Source: an uncultured Pelagibacteraceae bacterium (lineage in GTDB: Bacteria > Pseudomonadota > Alphaproteobacteria > Pelagibacterales > Pelagibacteraceae). Taken from it: a stretch of 42,168 nucleotides of DNA. Made by a program: the position numbers and the translations under genes. Below the pieces are notes generated by a model. It worked only from the letters and a program-made list of their open reading frames with translations. It made no database searches and was not told the origin of the DNA. The stretch is from positions 1-42,168 of the forward strand of contig CACEXE010000011.1 of the NCBI GenBank assembly GCA_902563435.1, in the 5' to 3' direction. Shown here piece by piece: positions 32,823 through 41,576 of the stretch. How positions within the stretch are numbered: the first letter of the stretch is position 1; each line of letters begins with the position of its first letter.

Positions 32823-35484
32823 AAGAATACCTACAAAATCTCTTAGAGATGATGTTCGATTTTTAGGAAACATATTAGGAAGAGTTATTAAAGAACAAGA
32901 GGGACAGAAATTTTATGATCTAGTTGAAAAAATTAGATTACTTTCCAAAGCAAATATTGCTAACAAAAATCGTAAAGATCCATTTAAAAAAATTTTAAAC
33001 GAAATTAAAAAATTACCACCACATTTACTGTTTAAATTAACTCGCGCATTTAATCATTTTATGAACTTCTATAATTTGGCTGAGTCAATTGATGCTTCTA
33101 GGACTTTAGATCTTTATGAAAATGTGAAACAAGAGAAAAAATTTCAAAATATTTTCATAGAAGAAATATTTGAAAATTTTTTCAAAAATAAAAAAATATC
33201 TAATAATAAAATTTATAATATTGCCAAAAGTCTAAATATAGGTATTGTACTCACGGCACATCCAACCGAAGTAAAAAGAAGAACTTTGATACAGAAGTAT
33301 CATTCCTTAACAGAAATATTAGAAGAAAGAAACTTACTTAAAAATTATCCTTCAAAATTAAAAATTTTAGATCGTAAAGTTTTTGATGAGATCACAATTA
33401 TATGGAATACAGATGAAATTAAAAGATCTAAACCAACTCCAGCAGAAGAAGCAAGATGGGGACTTGCAATTATAGAAGATAGTTTGTGGGATACAATTCC
33501 TAAAGTATACAGGAGATTAAATCAAATATTTGAAAAAAATATGGGTAAGGGTTTGCCTAAAAATTTTAATCCTATTGAGTTTGGATCATGGATGGGTGGA
33601 GATAGAGATGGTAATCCATTTGTTACTGCAGAAGTTACTAAAAGAGTTATTTTGTTATCAAGGTGGGAGGCAGCAAAACTTTATGAGAAGTCAATGACAA
33701 AGTTAATTAGATCTTACTCTATGAAAAAATGTTCAAAAAAAATATTAAAAACTACAGGAAAAACATTCGAGCCTTATAGAGTTTATCTAAGACCTTTAAG
33801 AGATAAACTTAGAAAAACACATAGAGCAATAGAGGGTTATTTAACAAACAATAAATCTTTTAATGATAAAGATTTACTATCAGAGAGAGAAGAAATTTTA
33901 AAACCATTGAGAGTAGTAAGAGAGTCATTAGAACAAAACCAAAGTAAAAATATAGCTAGTGGTGATTTATTAGATTTAATGCGAAGAGCTAAGTGTTTTG
34001 GAATAAATCTTGCACGACTTGATATAAGACAAGAGTCTTCAAGACATTCTCAATTATTAGCAGAATACATAAAGAAAAAACTAAACCAAAATTATTGTAC
34101 TTGGGATGAGGATCAAAAAATAAAATATTTATCGAATAAAATGCAAAGCAAAAATGTATTAAAAAAATTTCAATTTAAAAACGAGGAAAATAAAGAGGTT
34201 TGGTCCACATTTAAAGTATTGGCAAGTCAACCTAAAGAGTGTTTAGGAGCGTATGTAATCTCGATGACATCTTCAGCATCAGATATCTTATCAGTTATGT
34301 TTTTTCAAAAAGAAGCCAACATTAAAAATAGACTGAGAGTAGTTCCACTTTTCGAAACTCTTGATGATCTTATAAATGCAAAACCAATAATGGAAAAACT
34401 TTTTTCATTAAAATGGTACAGAAAAGATATTAATAATCAGCAAGAAATTATGATTGGGTACTCTGATTCTAGTAAGGATGCTGGAAAGCTCTCAGCAAGT
34501 TGGCATCAATTTAAATTACAAGAAGAAATAATTAAACTTGCTAAAAAATATAAAATTGACGTTACATTTTTTCATGGCAGAGGAGGGTCTGCAGGAAGAG
34601 GTGGTGGGCCTATACAAGCAACATTGAGGTCGCAGCCTGCTGGTTCAGTCAATGGTAAAATTCGAATAACTGATCAAGGAGAAGTAATACAGCAAAAATA
34701 TGGTTATGAGCCTTTAGCAAAATATAATCTGTGCAGTTACATTGGATCTGTTATGGAAGCTACCTTAAATCCACCACCAAAACCAAAAGACAGTTGGAGA
34801 CAATTAATTCAAAGTATGTCTGAGATATCAACAAGTTCTTATAGAAAAAATATAAATCAAAGTTCAGATTTTATAAGATATTTTAAAACTGTAACTCCTC
34901 ATATGGCACTTGGGAAATTATCAATTGGCTCTAGACCTTCTAAAAGAAAAAATGTTGATAATATTAATAGTTTAAGAGCTATTCCTTGGGTTTTTGCCTG
35001 GACTCAAATTAGATTAATGTTACCCGCTTGGTTAGGGACTGCAGAGGCTTTAAGATATTCATCTATAAAGAAATTTAAAAAAACACTTATTGATATGGAA
35101 AAAAACTGGCCTTATTTTAATTCAACAATGGACTTGCTTGACATGGTACTTTCTAAGGTGGACCCAGAAATATCAAAAATTTACGAAAAAAACTTAGCTG
35201 ACGATAAACTTATTAGAGTAGGAAAAAAATTAAGATTTCAATTTGATGCTGTAAAAAAATTGAATAATCAAATAACACCAAAAGAAATTTTTAAACAAAG
35301 AAAAATTTTTAGAGGTCCAGCAATTATTAGAAACATATATTCTGAAATCCTTAATGTTTTACAAGCAGTAGTGATGAATAAGCTTTTAAAAAGAAATTTA
35401 AATAAAAAAGATAAAAAAGATTTAAATGATGCAATGATGGCATCAATAGCAGGTATTTCTGCAGCTATCAAAAATACTGGATAA
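32797..35484 (+). CDS. ppc: Phosphoenolpyruvate carboxylase
   Basis: The 895-residue protein carries the full PEPC signature set: VLTAHPTEVKRRT with catalytic His155, GSWMGGDRDGNPFVT, GYSDSSKDAGKLSASW, FHGRGGSAGRGGGP, ITDQGEVIQQKYG and the C-terminal SIAGISAAIKNTG that enters the active site. It fixes bicarbonate onto PEP to make oxaloacetate and refill the TCA cycle. Length fits bacterial enzymes. The start at ATG 32797 lies inside the lactonase gene, 26 bases before its stop, so translation may be coupled to the sugar-acid genes. The ccdA gene starts on the last base of its stop codon. Confidence 0.97.
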   Translation: MLKRDLYYERIPTKSLRDDVRFLGNILGRVIKEQEGQKFYDLVEKIRLLSKANIANKNRKDPFKKILNEIKKLPPHLLFKLTRAFNHFMNFYNLAESIDASRTLDLYENVKQEKKFQNIFIEEIFENFFKNKKISNNKIYNIAKSLNIGIVLTAHPTEVKRRTLIQKYHSLTEILEERNLLKNYPSKLKILDRKVFDEITIIWNTDEIKRSKPTPAEEARWGLAIIEDSLWDTIPKVYRRLNQIFEKNMGKGLPKNFNPIEFGSWMGGDRDGNPFVTAEVTKRVILLSRWEAAKLYEKSMTKLIRSYSMKKCSKKILKTTGKTFEPYRVYLRPLRDKLRKTHRAIEGYLTNNKSFNDKDLLSEREEILKPLRVVRESLEQNQSKNIASGDLLDLMRRAKCFGINLARLDIRQESSRHSQLLAEYIKKKLNQNYCTWDEDQKIKYLSNKMQSKNVLKKFQFKNEENKEVWSTFKVLASQPKECLGAYVISMTSSASDILSVMFFQKEANIKNRLRVVPLFETLDDLINAKPIMEKLFSLKWYRKDINNQQEIMIGYSDSSKDAGKLSASWHQFKLQEEIIKLAKKYKIDVTFFHGRGGSAGRGGGPIQATLRSQPAGSVNGKIRITDQGEVIQQKYGYEPLAKYNLCSYIGSVMEATLNPPPKPKDSWRQLIQSMSEISTSSYRKNINQSSDFIRYFKTVTPHMALGKLSIGSRPSKRKNVDNINSLRAIPWVFAWTQIRLMLPAWLGTAEALRYSSIKKFKKTLIDMEKNWPYFNSTMDLLDMVLSKVDPEISKIYEKNLADDKLIRVGKKLRFQFDAVKKLNNQITPKEIFKQRKIFRGPAIIRNIYSEILNVLQAVVMNKLLKRNLNKKDKKDLNDAMMASIAGISAAIKNTG

Positions 35485-36191
35485 TGATTGAATTTATTTT
35501 AGCTTTTGGAGCTGGTTTACTTAGCTTTTTATCTCCGTGTGTTCTGCCTCTAATACCAGGATACATATCATATATATCAGGATCAACTCTTAATGAATTA
35601 CTTGAAAAAAAAACTGTAAATATTTTTCCTATTATTTTATTTGCAGTCGGATTTTCTATTGTATTCATAAGTTTTGGAGCTACTGCTACATTTTTAGGTT
35701 CTTTAGTATTAGAAAACTCTTATCAACTCAGAATTGGAGCTGGAATAATCATTATAATATTTTCTTTACAAATATTAGGACTCATAAATCTTAAGTTTTT
35801 AAATTATGAGAAGAGATTTCAGACAAATAACAATACTGGAATAATAAGTTCAATTTTAATTGGTATGGCATTTGGTTTTGGCTGGACACCTTGTATTGGT
35901 CCAATTTTAGGATCAATTCTTGCAATCGCATCAACTGAAGATAGTATTAATAAAGGAATTGGTCTTTTATCATTTTATTCTCTTGGACTAGCAATTCCCT
36001 TTGTTCTATCAGGTTACTTGATACAAAAATTTATGATTTTTTCTAAAAATCTAAAAGCAAAGATGAAGATGATAAATATGTTTGGTGGATCTCTACTCTT
36101 AATTACAGGAATACTAATGATCACTAACCAGTTGCAAGCTTTAGGTTATTATCTTCTTGAGTATATGCCTTTTCTACAGAGCATAGGTTAA
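35484..36191 (+). CDS. ccdA: CcdA/DsbD-type membrane thiol-disulfide transporter
   Basis: The 235-residue protein has about six membrane segments and the two conserved cysteines of the CcdA family in matched motifs: Cys19 in LSPCVLPLIPGY and Cys137 in GWTPCIGP. It passes electrons from cytoplasmic thioredoxin to periplasmic apocytochrome c or other thiol proteins. It lacks the extra domains of full DsbD, so is the short CcdA form. Its ATG overlaps the ppc stop by one base, placing it at the end of the long sugar-acid transcript, although its function is unrelated to carbon uptake. It ends one base before a convergent gene. Confidence 0.92.
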   Translation: MIEFILAFGAGLLSFLSPCVLPLIPGYISYISGSTLNELLEKKTVNIFPIILFAVGFSIVFISFGATATFLGSLVLENSYQLRIGAGIIIIIFSLQILGLINLKFLNYEKRFQTNNNTGIISSILIGMAFGFGWTPCIGPILGSILAIASTEDSINKGIGLLSFYSLGLAIPFVLSGYLIQKFMIFSKNLKAKMKMINMFGGSLLLITGILMITNQLQALGYYLLEYMPFLQSIG

Positions 36192-36192
36192 A

Positions 36193-37311
36193 TTAATTTA
36201 TATTAAACTTTCTTTGTAAATGTCTAAGCTTGCTATCAGTACTATCATATTCAATATAGCACCCTTGTAAAAATCTTTTACCTTCATTAGGATTAAATTC
36301 TGTTCTACCATGAAGTAATCTGTAATTATCCATCATAATTAAATCTCCAGACATTAATTTAAATTCTATTCTATAGAAATCAGAGTTATATAAATCAGAT
36401 AATTTTTTTCTGGCCTTATAATAAAGATCTAGTTCCTCTTTTTTTAAAACTGGTACGTAGTCAAGCCGAGGACTAAATCTAACTTGTTTAAAATTCTTGT
36501 TTTCATCGAGCTCTATTAATTCAGACCAGTCTTCTAAAATCACATCTTTATCAATAAATTTAAATTTAACTTTTACTTTAGTTAATATTTCATAGTATTC
36601 AGGAAAGTTTTTTTTTAAATCTTCAGTAACAGTATAACCGTCAACCAACGTAGATAAACCACCTGTTACTTCATTTTCAATACAATGCAATATCTGAATA
36701 CAAGGGACTGGATTTCTATATGGATTATCGGTATGAGGAGCCAAAGGTAAAGGTGTATATGCAAGATCATTAGGATTAGGTTTTGATGAAACATTAAAGT
36801 GTTCACCAAAATTAGTTCTTCTAACACTACCCACAGAGTTAGCAAATTTGATTAAATAATTATCATGTGTCGGAACATTCTTTAAAATTGCAAATCCATA
36901 CTTATAAAAAGACTCAAGTAATTCGTGCATTTCAATACTCTCATAAATAGTTTCATGAAAATTAAATTTTTTTACGTCATTAAGTGATGAAGTCCATTTT
37001 ACTTTTTCTTTAATTTTACTAATTGAGTTGGAATTTTTAAATTCTCGAATTATTTTATTAATATCAATTTTAGTTTCTATTCCATCTGAAAAAGTTATGT
37101 TTAGGAGGTCTTTTTCAATTATTGCTGATTTGATAATGACGTCTGATTCCATTGTACTTGGATCAAAGAGTCTCTGCTGTGTCTTTTGATCAAGTAATTC
37201 AATATTTTCTACTCTTTCTCTTAGCCAAAAAGGATGAATTTCTTCATTCAGATTTTCATCTCTAAAGAAAACCTTATTATTATCTAATTCAATTTTCATA
37301 AAATTGAGCAT
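36193..37311 (-). CDS. TauD/BBOX-type Fe(II)/2-oxoglutarate dioxygenase
   Basis: The 372-residue protein pairs a small N-terminal domain of the BBOX/DUF971 type (residues 1 to ~95, HPFWLRERVENIELLD) with a TauD-type catalytic domain. The iron triad is His193-x-Asp195 in APHTDNPYR and His334 in LLHGRTEF, with Arg346 for 2-oxoglutarate. Family members hydroxylate gamma-butyrobetaine, trimethyllysine or related compounds. The zinc-binding cysteines of animal BBOX are absent in the N-terminal domain. The start is ATG 37311 or the in-frame ATG at 37299. It is read divergently from the phosphatase gene. The substrate is unknown; a methylated amine is an inference. Confidence 0.85.
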   Translation of the reverse strand: MLNFMKIELDNNKVFFRDENLNEEIHPFWLRERVENIELLDQKTQQRLFDPSTMESDVIIKSAIIEKDLLNITFSDGIETKIDINKIIREFKNSNSISKIKEKVKWTSSLNDVKKFNFHETIYESIEMHELLESFYKYGFAILKNVPTHDNYLIKFANSVGSVRRTNFGEHFNVSSKPNPNDLAYTPLPLAPHTDNPYRNPVPCIQILHCIENEVTGGLSTLVDGYTVTEDLKKNFPEYYEILTKVKVKFKFIDKDVILEDWSELIELDENKNFKQVRFSPRLDYVPVLKKEELDLYYKARKKLSDLYNSDFYRIEFKLMSGDLIMMDNYRLLHGRTEFNPNEGKRFLQGCYIEYDSTDSKLRHLQRKFNIN

Positions 37312-37360
37312 TAATTAAAAAATATCTTTAATCAAGAGAAATTAAGTAGTATTTGGAATT

Positions 37361-38164
37361 ATGGATAGCAATCTAATAATTAAAAATAATGAATTTCCAA
37401 AGTTTTTGAACCAACTAGCAATTGATTTAACGAATTTTTATTTTAAAAAACTTAATAAGCCTTTTAAAGTTAATAATAAATTACTTGGCAAAGGATATGA
37501 CCCTGTTACTACATGCGATAAAGCTTTTGAAAAATTCATTAGAGCGAAGATAGGCAAAAAATTTCCTGGTCATGAAATTATTGGAGAAGAATTTGGCTAC
37601 AAAAAAACTAAAAGTGATTTTAGTTGGGTAATTGATCCCATAGATGGAACAAGATCATTTGTTATAGGAAGTCCTACTTGGAGTAATTTAATATCAGTAA
37701 ATTACAAAGGCAATCCAATATTTGGCTTGGCAAATTTCCCAATGTTAAACAAATATTATTATAATCAATCTCCAAAAATTGCATATGTTGTTGAAAATAA
37801 AAAAAGAAAAAAAATATCAGTCAACAAGAATGTTAAATTTAAAGATATCAAATTAACTGCTGGTTTTCATGGAGCTATTTCATTAAATAAACAAAAAAAA
37901 ATTCCAAAACTTCTCAAATTAATACAATTTCCTTGCTCAGATGCATTGTCATATGCTCAGATATGTGAGGGTAGAATTGATGTTGTATTGCAATGCAATA
38001 ATAAAATTTGGGACATTCATCCATTAATACCAATTATCAATGCATCTGGTGGTATTACTACAACTTGGAATAATAAAGATGCAAAGCAAGCAGGACATGT
38101 AGCAGTATCATCTAATAAAATAATTCATAAGAAAATATTAGGTATGCTAAAACCCATCGTATAA
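37361..38164 (+). CDS. hisN: Inositol-monophosphatase-family phosphatase, HisN (histidinol-phosphatase) type
   Basis: The 267-residue protein has the metal-binding motifs of the family: GEEFG (Glu76/Glu77), WVIDPIDGTRSFVIGSPTW (Asp92, Asp95) and, near the end, IWDIHPLIPIINASGG with the third aspartate. GTRSFVIGSPTW, with Arg-Ser-Phe in place of the usual T-x-N-F/Y, is the pattern of HisN-type histidinol-phosphate phosphatases, the last-but-one step of histidine synthesis in many alphaproteobacteria. Dephosphorylation of inositol or sugar phosphates is the alternative. It starts 49 bases from a divergent gene and ends two bases before the amidotransferase gene. Confidence 0.82.
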   Translation: MDSNLIIKNNEFPKFLNQLAIDLTNFYFKKLNKPFKVNNKLLGKGYDPVTTCDKAFEKFIRAKIGKKFPGHEIIGEEFGYKKTKSDFSWVIDPIDGTRSFVIGSPTWSNLISVNYKGNPIFGLANFPMLNKYYYNQSPKIAYVVENKKRKKISVNKNVKFKDIKLTAGFHGAISLNKQKKIPKLLKLIQFPCSDALSYAQICEGRIDVVLQCNNKIWDIHPLIPIINASGGITTTWNNKDAKQAGHVAVSSNKIIHKKILGMLKPIV

Positions 38165-38166
38165 TA

Positions 38167-38898
38167 ATGGAAATTCTTGTTCTTCAACACATAAGTATTG
38201 AAGATCCTGGCTATATAAAAGATTTAATGATCAAAGATGGAGTTAATATTACAACTATTGAATTAGATGAAGGAGAAAAAATTCCGAATAATTTAAATTT
38301 TTTTGACGGTATGCTATGTATGGGTGGACCTATGGATACTTGGATGGAAAAGGATTTTCCTTGGCTCATCGAAGAAAAAAAAAAAATTAAAGAGTTTGTT
38401 TTAGAATTAAATAAGCCTTATTTAGGTTTTTGTCTCGGATGTCAATTACTAGGAGAAGCAATAGGAGGAAAAGTAGTTAAAACTAATAATCCAGAAATTG
38501 GAATGTTGGATGTAAACTTTTTGGATGAAAAAAAGAAAGACGTACTCTTCGCAGATTTTCCAGAAAAAATTAGATCATTACAATGGCATTCTTATGAAGT
38601 TCAAGAACTAGAAAAAAATAAAGATGTAACATTAATTGCTTCATCAAAAGAGACAAAATATCAAATATTTCGATATAAAAACAATGCTTATGGTATTCAA
38701 TTCCACATAGAGATCAAAGATACAACTGTAAACGATTGGGGTTGTGTTCCTGAATATAAGTCAGCACTAGAAAATCAATTAGGACAAGGTGCTCTGGAAA
38801 AATTTGATAAAGAGGCTAAAGAAAATATGACAAATATGAATAATTATTCAAAAATTTTATATACAAAGTTTAAAAACGATATCATTCTTAACAATTAA
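38167..38898 (+). CDS. Class I glutamine amidotransferase (GMP-synthase-like, stand-alone)
   Basis: The 243-residue protein is a single GATase1 domain with nucleophile Cys89 in LGFCLGCQLLG and His180/Glu182 in GIQFHIEI completing the triad. Also visible is MGGPMDTWMEKDFPWL, typical of stand-alone GMP-synthase-like proteins (YfeJ-like, COG0518). These split glutamine or gamma-glutamyl compounds; the physiological partner is usually unknown. A 12-base A run at 38375-38386 encodes the Glu-Lys-Lys-Lys part of EEKKKIKEF. It is two bases from the phosphatase gene and 71 bases before a peptide-binding protein, so gamma-glutamyl peptide use is conceivable but unsupported. Confidence 0.85.
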   Translation: MEILVLQHISIEDPGYIKDLMIKDGVNITTIELDEGEKIPNNLNFFDGMLCMGGPMDTWMEKDFPWLIEEKKKIKEFVLELNKPYLGFCLGCQLLGEAIGGKVVKTNNPEIGMLDVNFLDEKKKDVLFADFPEKIRSLQWHSYEVQELEKNKDVTLIASSKETKYQIFRYKNNAYGIQFHIEIKDTTVNDWGCVPEYKSALENQLGQGALEKFDKEAKENMTNMNNYSKILYTKFKNDIILNN

Positions 38899-38920
38899 GT
38901 TACCTATTTTACCCTTGTAG

Positions 38921-38949
38921 TTGACCCATTAATCAGGTTTAATTTTATT
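38921..38949 (+). promoter_or_regulatory. Putative sigma-70-type promoter for the dpp operon
   Basis: TTGACC (38921-38926, five of six matches to the -35 consensus) and TTTATT (38944-38949) are spaced 17 bases in the 71-base gap before dppA. The leader would be about 14 bases and includes a perfect AGGAGG ribosome-binding site at 38960-38965, the best in the window. Confidence 0.5.
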
Positions 38950-38969
38950 TGTAATAATTAGGAGGAAAA

Positions 38970-40532
38970 ATGAAATTTAAAAATTTTATTAAAATTTTCT
39001 TTGCAATTTTATTTGTTTTTGTATCAACACATTCATATGCGAAAACAATTAAATGGTCTATGCAAGGAGATAGTTTAACTTTGGATCCTCATGCACAAAA
39101 TGAAGGTCCTACAACACAAGTTTCAAGACAGGTCTATGAAGCACTTGTAACAAGAGGTTTAGATATGAGTATTGAACCTCAACTTGCAACTGATTGGAAA
39201 ACAACTGATCCAAATACTTGGGTTTTTAATTTAAGAAAAGGTGTAAAATTTTCTGATGGTACAGATATGACTGCAAAAGATGTTGTGTTTAGTATTTTGA
39301 GAGCAAAACAACCTACATCAGATTTTAAAGAATACATAAGTACAATTTCTGATGTTAAAGAAATTGATAACTACACTGTTCAAGTTACTACAAGTAAACC
39401 AAATCCGATTCTTTTAAACCAATTATCAAACATATTTATAATGTCTAAAAAATGGTCTATTGATTTTGGAGCAACAGTTTCACAAAACTGGGATGGTGGA
39501 GAAGAAACATTCTCAGCAACTAATGCAATGGGAACTGGACCATTCAAAATTACTCTAAGAGAGCCAAATACTAAGACAGTATTTGAGAGAAATAGTAATT
39601 GGTGGGGTTCAATGAAAGATAATAGTGTTAGTGAAATACACCTATTACCAATTAAAAATTCAGCTACAAGAGTTGCAGCATTACTTTCTGGTGAAGTTGA
39701 TTTAGTAACTGACGCTCCAGTTCAAGACCTAGCTAGAATTGGAAATTCTGCAGATCATGATGTAGTGAGTACTGCTCAAATGCGTACAATCTTTTTAGGT
39801 ATGGACCAAGCAGTAGATAAATTAAGATCTGGAAATACTGGTGATAATCCATTTAAGAAAAAAGAGGTAAGACAAGCCCTTTATCAAGCAATAGATATAG
39901 AAGCAATTAAGAAAAAAGTAATGAGAGGTCTTAGTGAGCCTGCAGGAATCATAACTTTTCCTGGTGTAAATGGATACACAAAAGATCTAGATAAAAGATT
40001 ACCTTATGATGTTGACGCTGCAAAAAAATTGTTAGCTGACGCAGGATATCCAAAAGGTTTCGATGTTGAACTAAGATGCCCTAACGATAGATATGTTAAC
40101 GACGAAGCAATTTGTACTGCAGTAGTTGGAATGTTAGGTAAAATCGGTGTAAATGTTAATTTATTCGCTCAGACAAAAAGTAAGCATTTTAAGGAATTAA
40201 AAGAAGATAAGGGTGATTTCTATATGCTAGGATGGGGAGTTCCAACATTAGATAGTCATTATGTTTTCCATTATCTATATGAGTCAGGTGCTAGCTGGAA
40301 TAAAGTAAACTTTAGCAACAGCGAAGTTGATGCTGCTATAAGAGTTATGGAAGGTGAGGTTGACTTAGATAAAAGAAATGCAGCTATTGCAAATGCTTGG
40401 AAAATTGTAAAAGATGATATTTCATATCTTCCTCTACATCACCAAGTAATTTCTTGGGCAACTAAAAATAATGTAGATGTTCCAATAAGACCGAATAATG
40501 AACCATTATTCCGTTTTGCAAGTTTTAAATAA
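38970..40532 (+). CDS. dppA: Dipeptide/oligopeptide-type ABC transporter substrate-binding protein
   Basis: The 520-residue protein has a signal peptide (cleavage near SYA-KT at residue 24) and the SBP family 5 features: LTLDPHAQNEGPT near the mature N-terminus, WVFNLRKGVKFSDGTDMTAKDVVFS, and AMGTGPFKI. Such proteins bind di- or oligopeptides, nickel, opines or sometimes sugars in the periplasm. The two permease genes downstream are of the matching type; the ATPases lie outside the window. Translation should be strong given AGGAGG four bases before the ATG. It is followed by a long hairpin before dppB. Confidence 0.92.
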   Translation: MKFKNFIKIFFAILFVFVSTHSYAKTIKWSMQGDSLTLDPHAQNEGPTTQVSRQVYEALVTRGLDMSIEPQLATDWKTTDPNTWVFNLRKGVKFSDGTDMTAKDVVFSILRAKQPTSDFKEYISTISDVKEIDNYTVQVTTSKPNPILLNQLSNIFIMSKKWSIDFGATVSQNWDGGEETFSATNAMGTGPFKITLREPNTKTVFERNSNWWGSMKDNSVSEIHLLPIKNSATRVAALLSGEVDLVTDAPVQDLARIGNSADHDVVSTAQMRTIFLGMDQAVDKLRSGNTGDNPFKKKEVRQALYQAIDIEAIKKKVMRGLSEPAGIITFPGVNGYTKDLDKRLPYDVDAAKKLLADAGYPKGFDVELRCPNDRYVNDEAICTAVVGMLGKIGVNVNLFAQTKSKHFKELKEDKGDFYMLGWGVPTLDSHYVFHYLYESGASWNKVNFSNSEVDAAIRVMEGEVDLDKRNAAIANAWKIVKDDISYLPLHHQVISWATKNNVDVPIRPNNEPLFRFASFK

Positions 40533-40541
40533 ATAACTTTT

Positions 40542-40574
40542 TTATAAGCCCTTTGTTTAACAAAGGGCTTATAA
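40542..40574 (+). terminator. Long hairpin between dppA and dppB
   Basis: A perfect 14-bp stem (arms 40542-40555 and 40561-40574, core AAGCCCTTTG/CAAAGGGCTT) with a 5-base loop lies 9 bases after the dppA stop. The downstream side lacks a T tract; the upstream side is T-rich, so on the - strand it would look like a terminator. It probably shields the dppA message and reduces read-through into dppB. Confidence 0.7.
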
Positions 40575-40592
40575 GTATAAATATTTCTTAAA

Positions 40593-41576
40593 TTGATAAA
40601 GTATTTTTTCAAACGTCTGATTCAGTCGGTAATAGTGATGCTTGTTGTGTCATTTGTTTCATTTTCTTTATTTAACTTTGTGGGTGATCCAATTAACAAC
40701 ATGGTTGGTGAAGAAACTTCTGATGAAGAAAGAGCAGAATTAAGAGAAACACTTGGACTGACCGATCCAATACATATTCAATTTTCAAGGTTTGTAGTCA
40801 ATGCTTCCAAAGGGGAATTTGGGATTTCGTATCAGTTAAGAAGACCAGTTTCAGAATTAATTATTGAAAGATTACCAGCAACTATGGAATTAGTTTTAAT
40901 TTCTGCATTAATCGCATTAGTTTCAGGAACATTATTAGGAGTGTACACAGGTATTAATAGAAAAGGTTTTTTGAGTGATTTTATATTGGCCGTATCACTC
41001 TTAGGAGTATCTCTTCCAACTTTTGTAATTGGTATACTTTTTATTTACTTATTCGCAGTAATATTAGGTGTACTCCCATCCTTTGGAAGAGGAGAGGTGA
41101 TTGACTTAGGATTTTGGACTACTGGACTTTTAACAGTTTCAGGATTGAAAGCAATTATACTTCCATCTGTAACACTAAGCCTTTTTCAAATGACTTATAT
41201 AATTAGATTAGTAAGAGCTGAGATGATGGAAATATTACAGACTGATTATATTAAATTTGCTAGAGCTCGAGGCATAAGTGAAAAGAGTATCAACTATAAA
41301 CATGCACTAAAAAATGGGTTAATTCCTGTCATAACTATAGCAGGAATAAACATAGGTACATTAGTTGCTTTCTCAATTATTACCGAAACTGTTTTTCAAT
41401 GGCCTGGTATGGGCTTTTTATTTATTCAGGCGGTTCAATTCGTAGATATACCAATTATGTCGGCTTATTTAGTATTTATAGCTTTTGTATTTGTTATGAT
41501 AAATTTTATTGTAGATATACTATACTATTTTATCGATCCTAGAATTCGAGTTAAAGGGGATGCTACAAGTGGATAA
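40593..41576 (+). CDS. dppB: Dipeptide-type ABC transporter permease (DppB family)
   Basis: The 327-residue protein has six likely membrane segments. The N-terminal MIKYFFKRLIQSVIVMLVVSFVSF is the standard DppB start, so the TTG at 40593 is the real start codon; the next ATG would cut into the first membrane helix. The EAA-type loop reads ILQTDYIKFARARGISEKSINYKHALKNGLIPV, and the C-terminal FQWPGMGFLFIQAVQFVDIP is also typical. It forms one half of the channel for the ligand of dppA. Its last 8 bases overlap the next permease gene. Confidence 0.93.
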   Translation: MIKYFFKRLIQSVIVMLVVSFVSFSLFNFVGDPINNMVGEETSDEERAELRETLGLTDPIHIQFSRFVVNASKGEFGISYQLRRPVSELIIERLPATMELVLISALIALVSGTLLGVYTGINRKGFLSDFILAVSLLGVSLPTFVIGILFIYLFAVILGVLPSFGRGEVIDLGFWTTGLLTVSGLKAIILPSVTLSLFQMTYIIRLVRAEMMEILQTDYIKFARARGISEKSINYKHALKNGLIPVITIAGINIGTLVAFSIITETVFQWPGMGFLFIQAVQFVDIPIMSAYLVFIAFVFVMINFIVDILYYFIDPRIRVKGDATSG

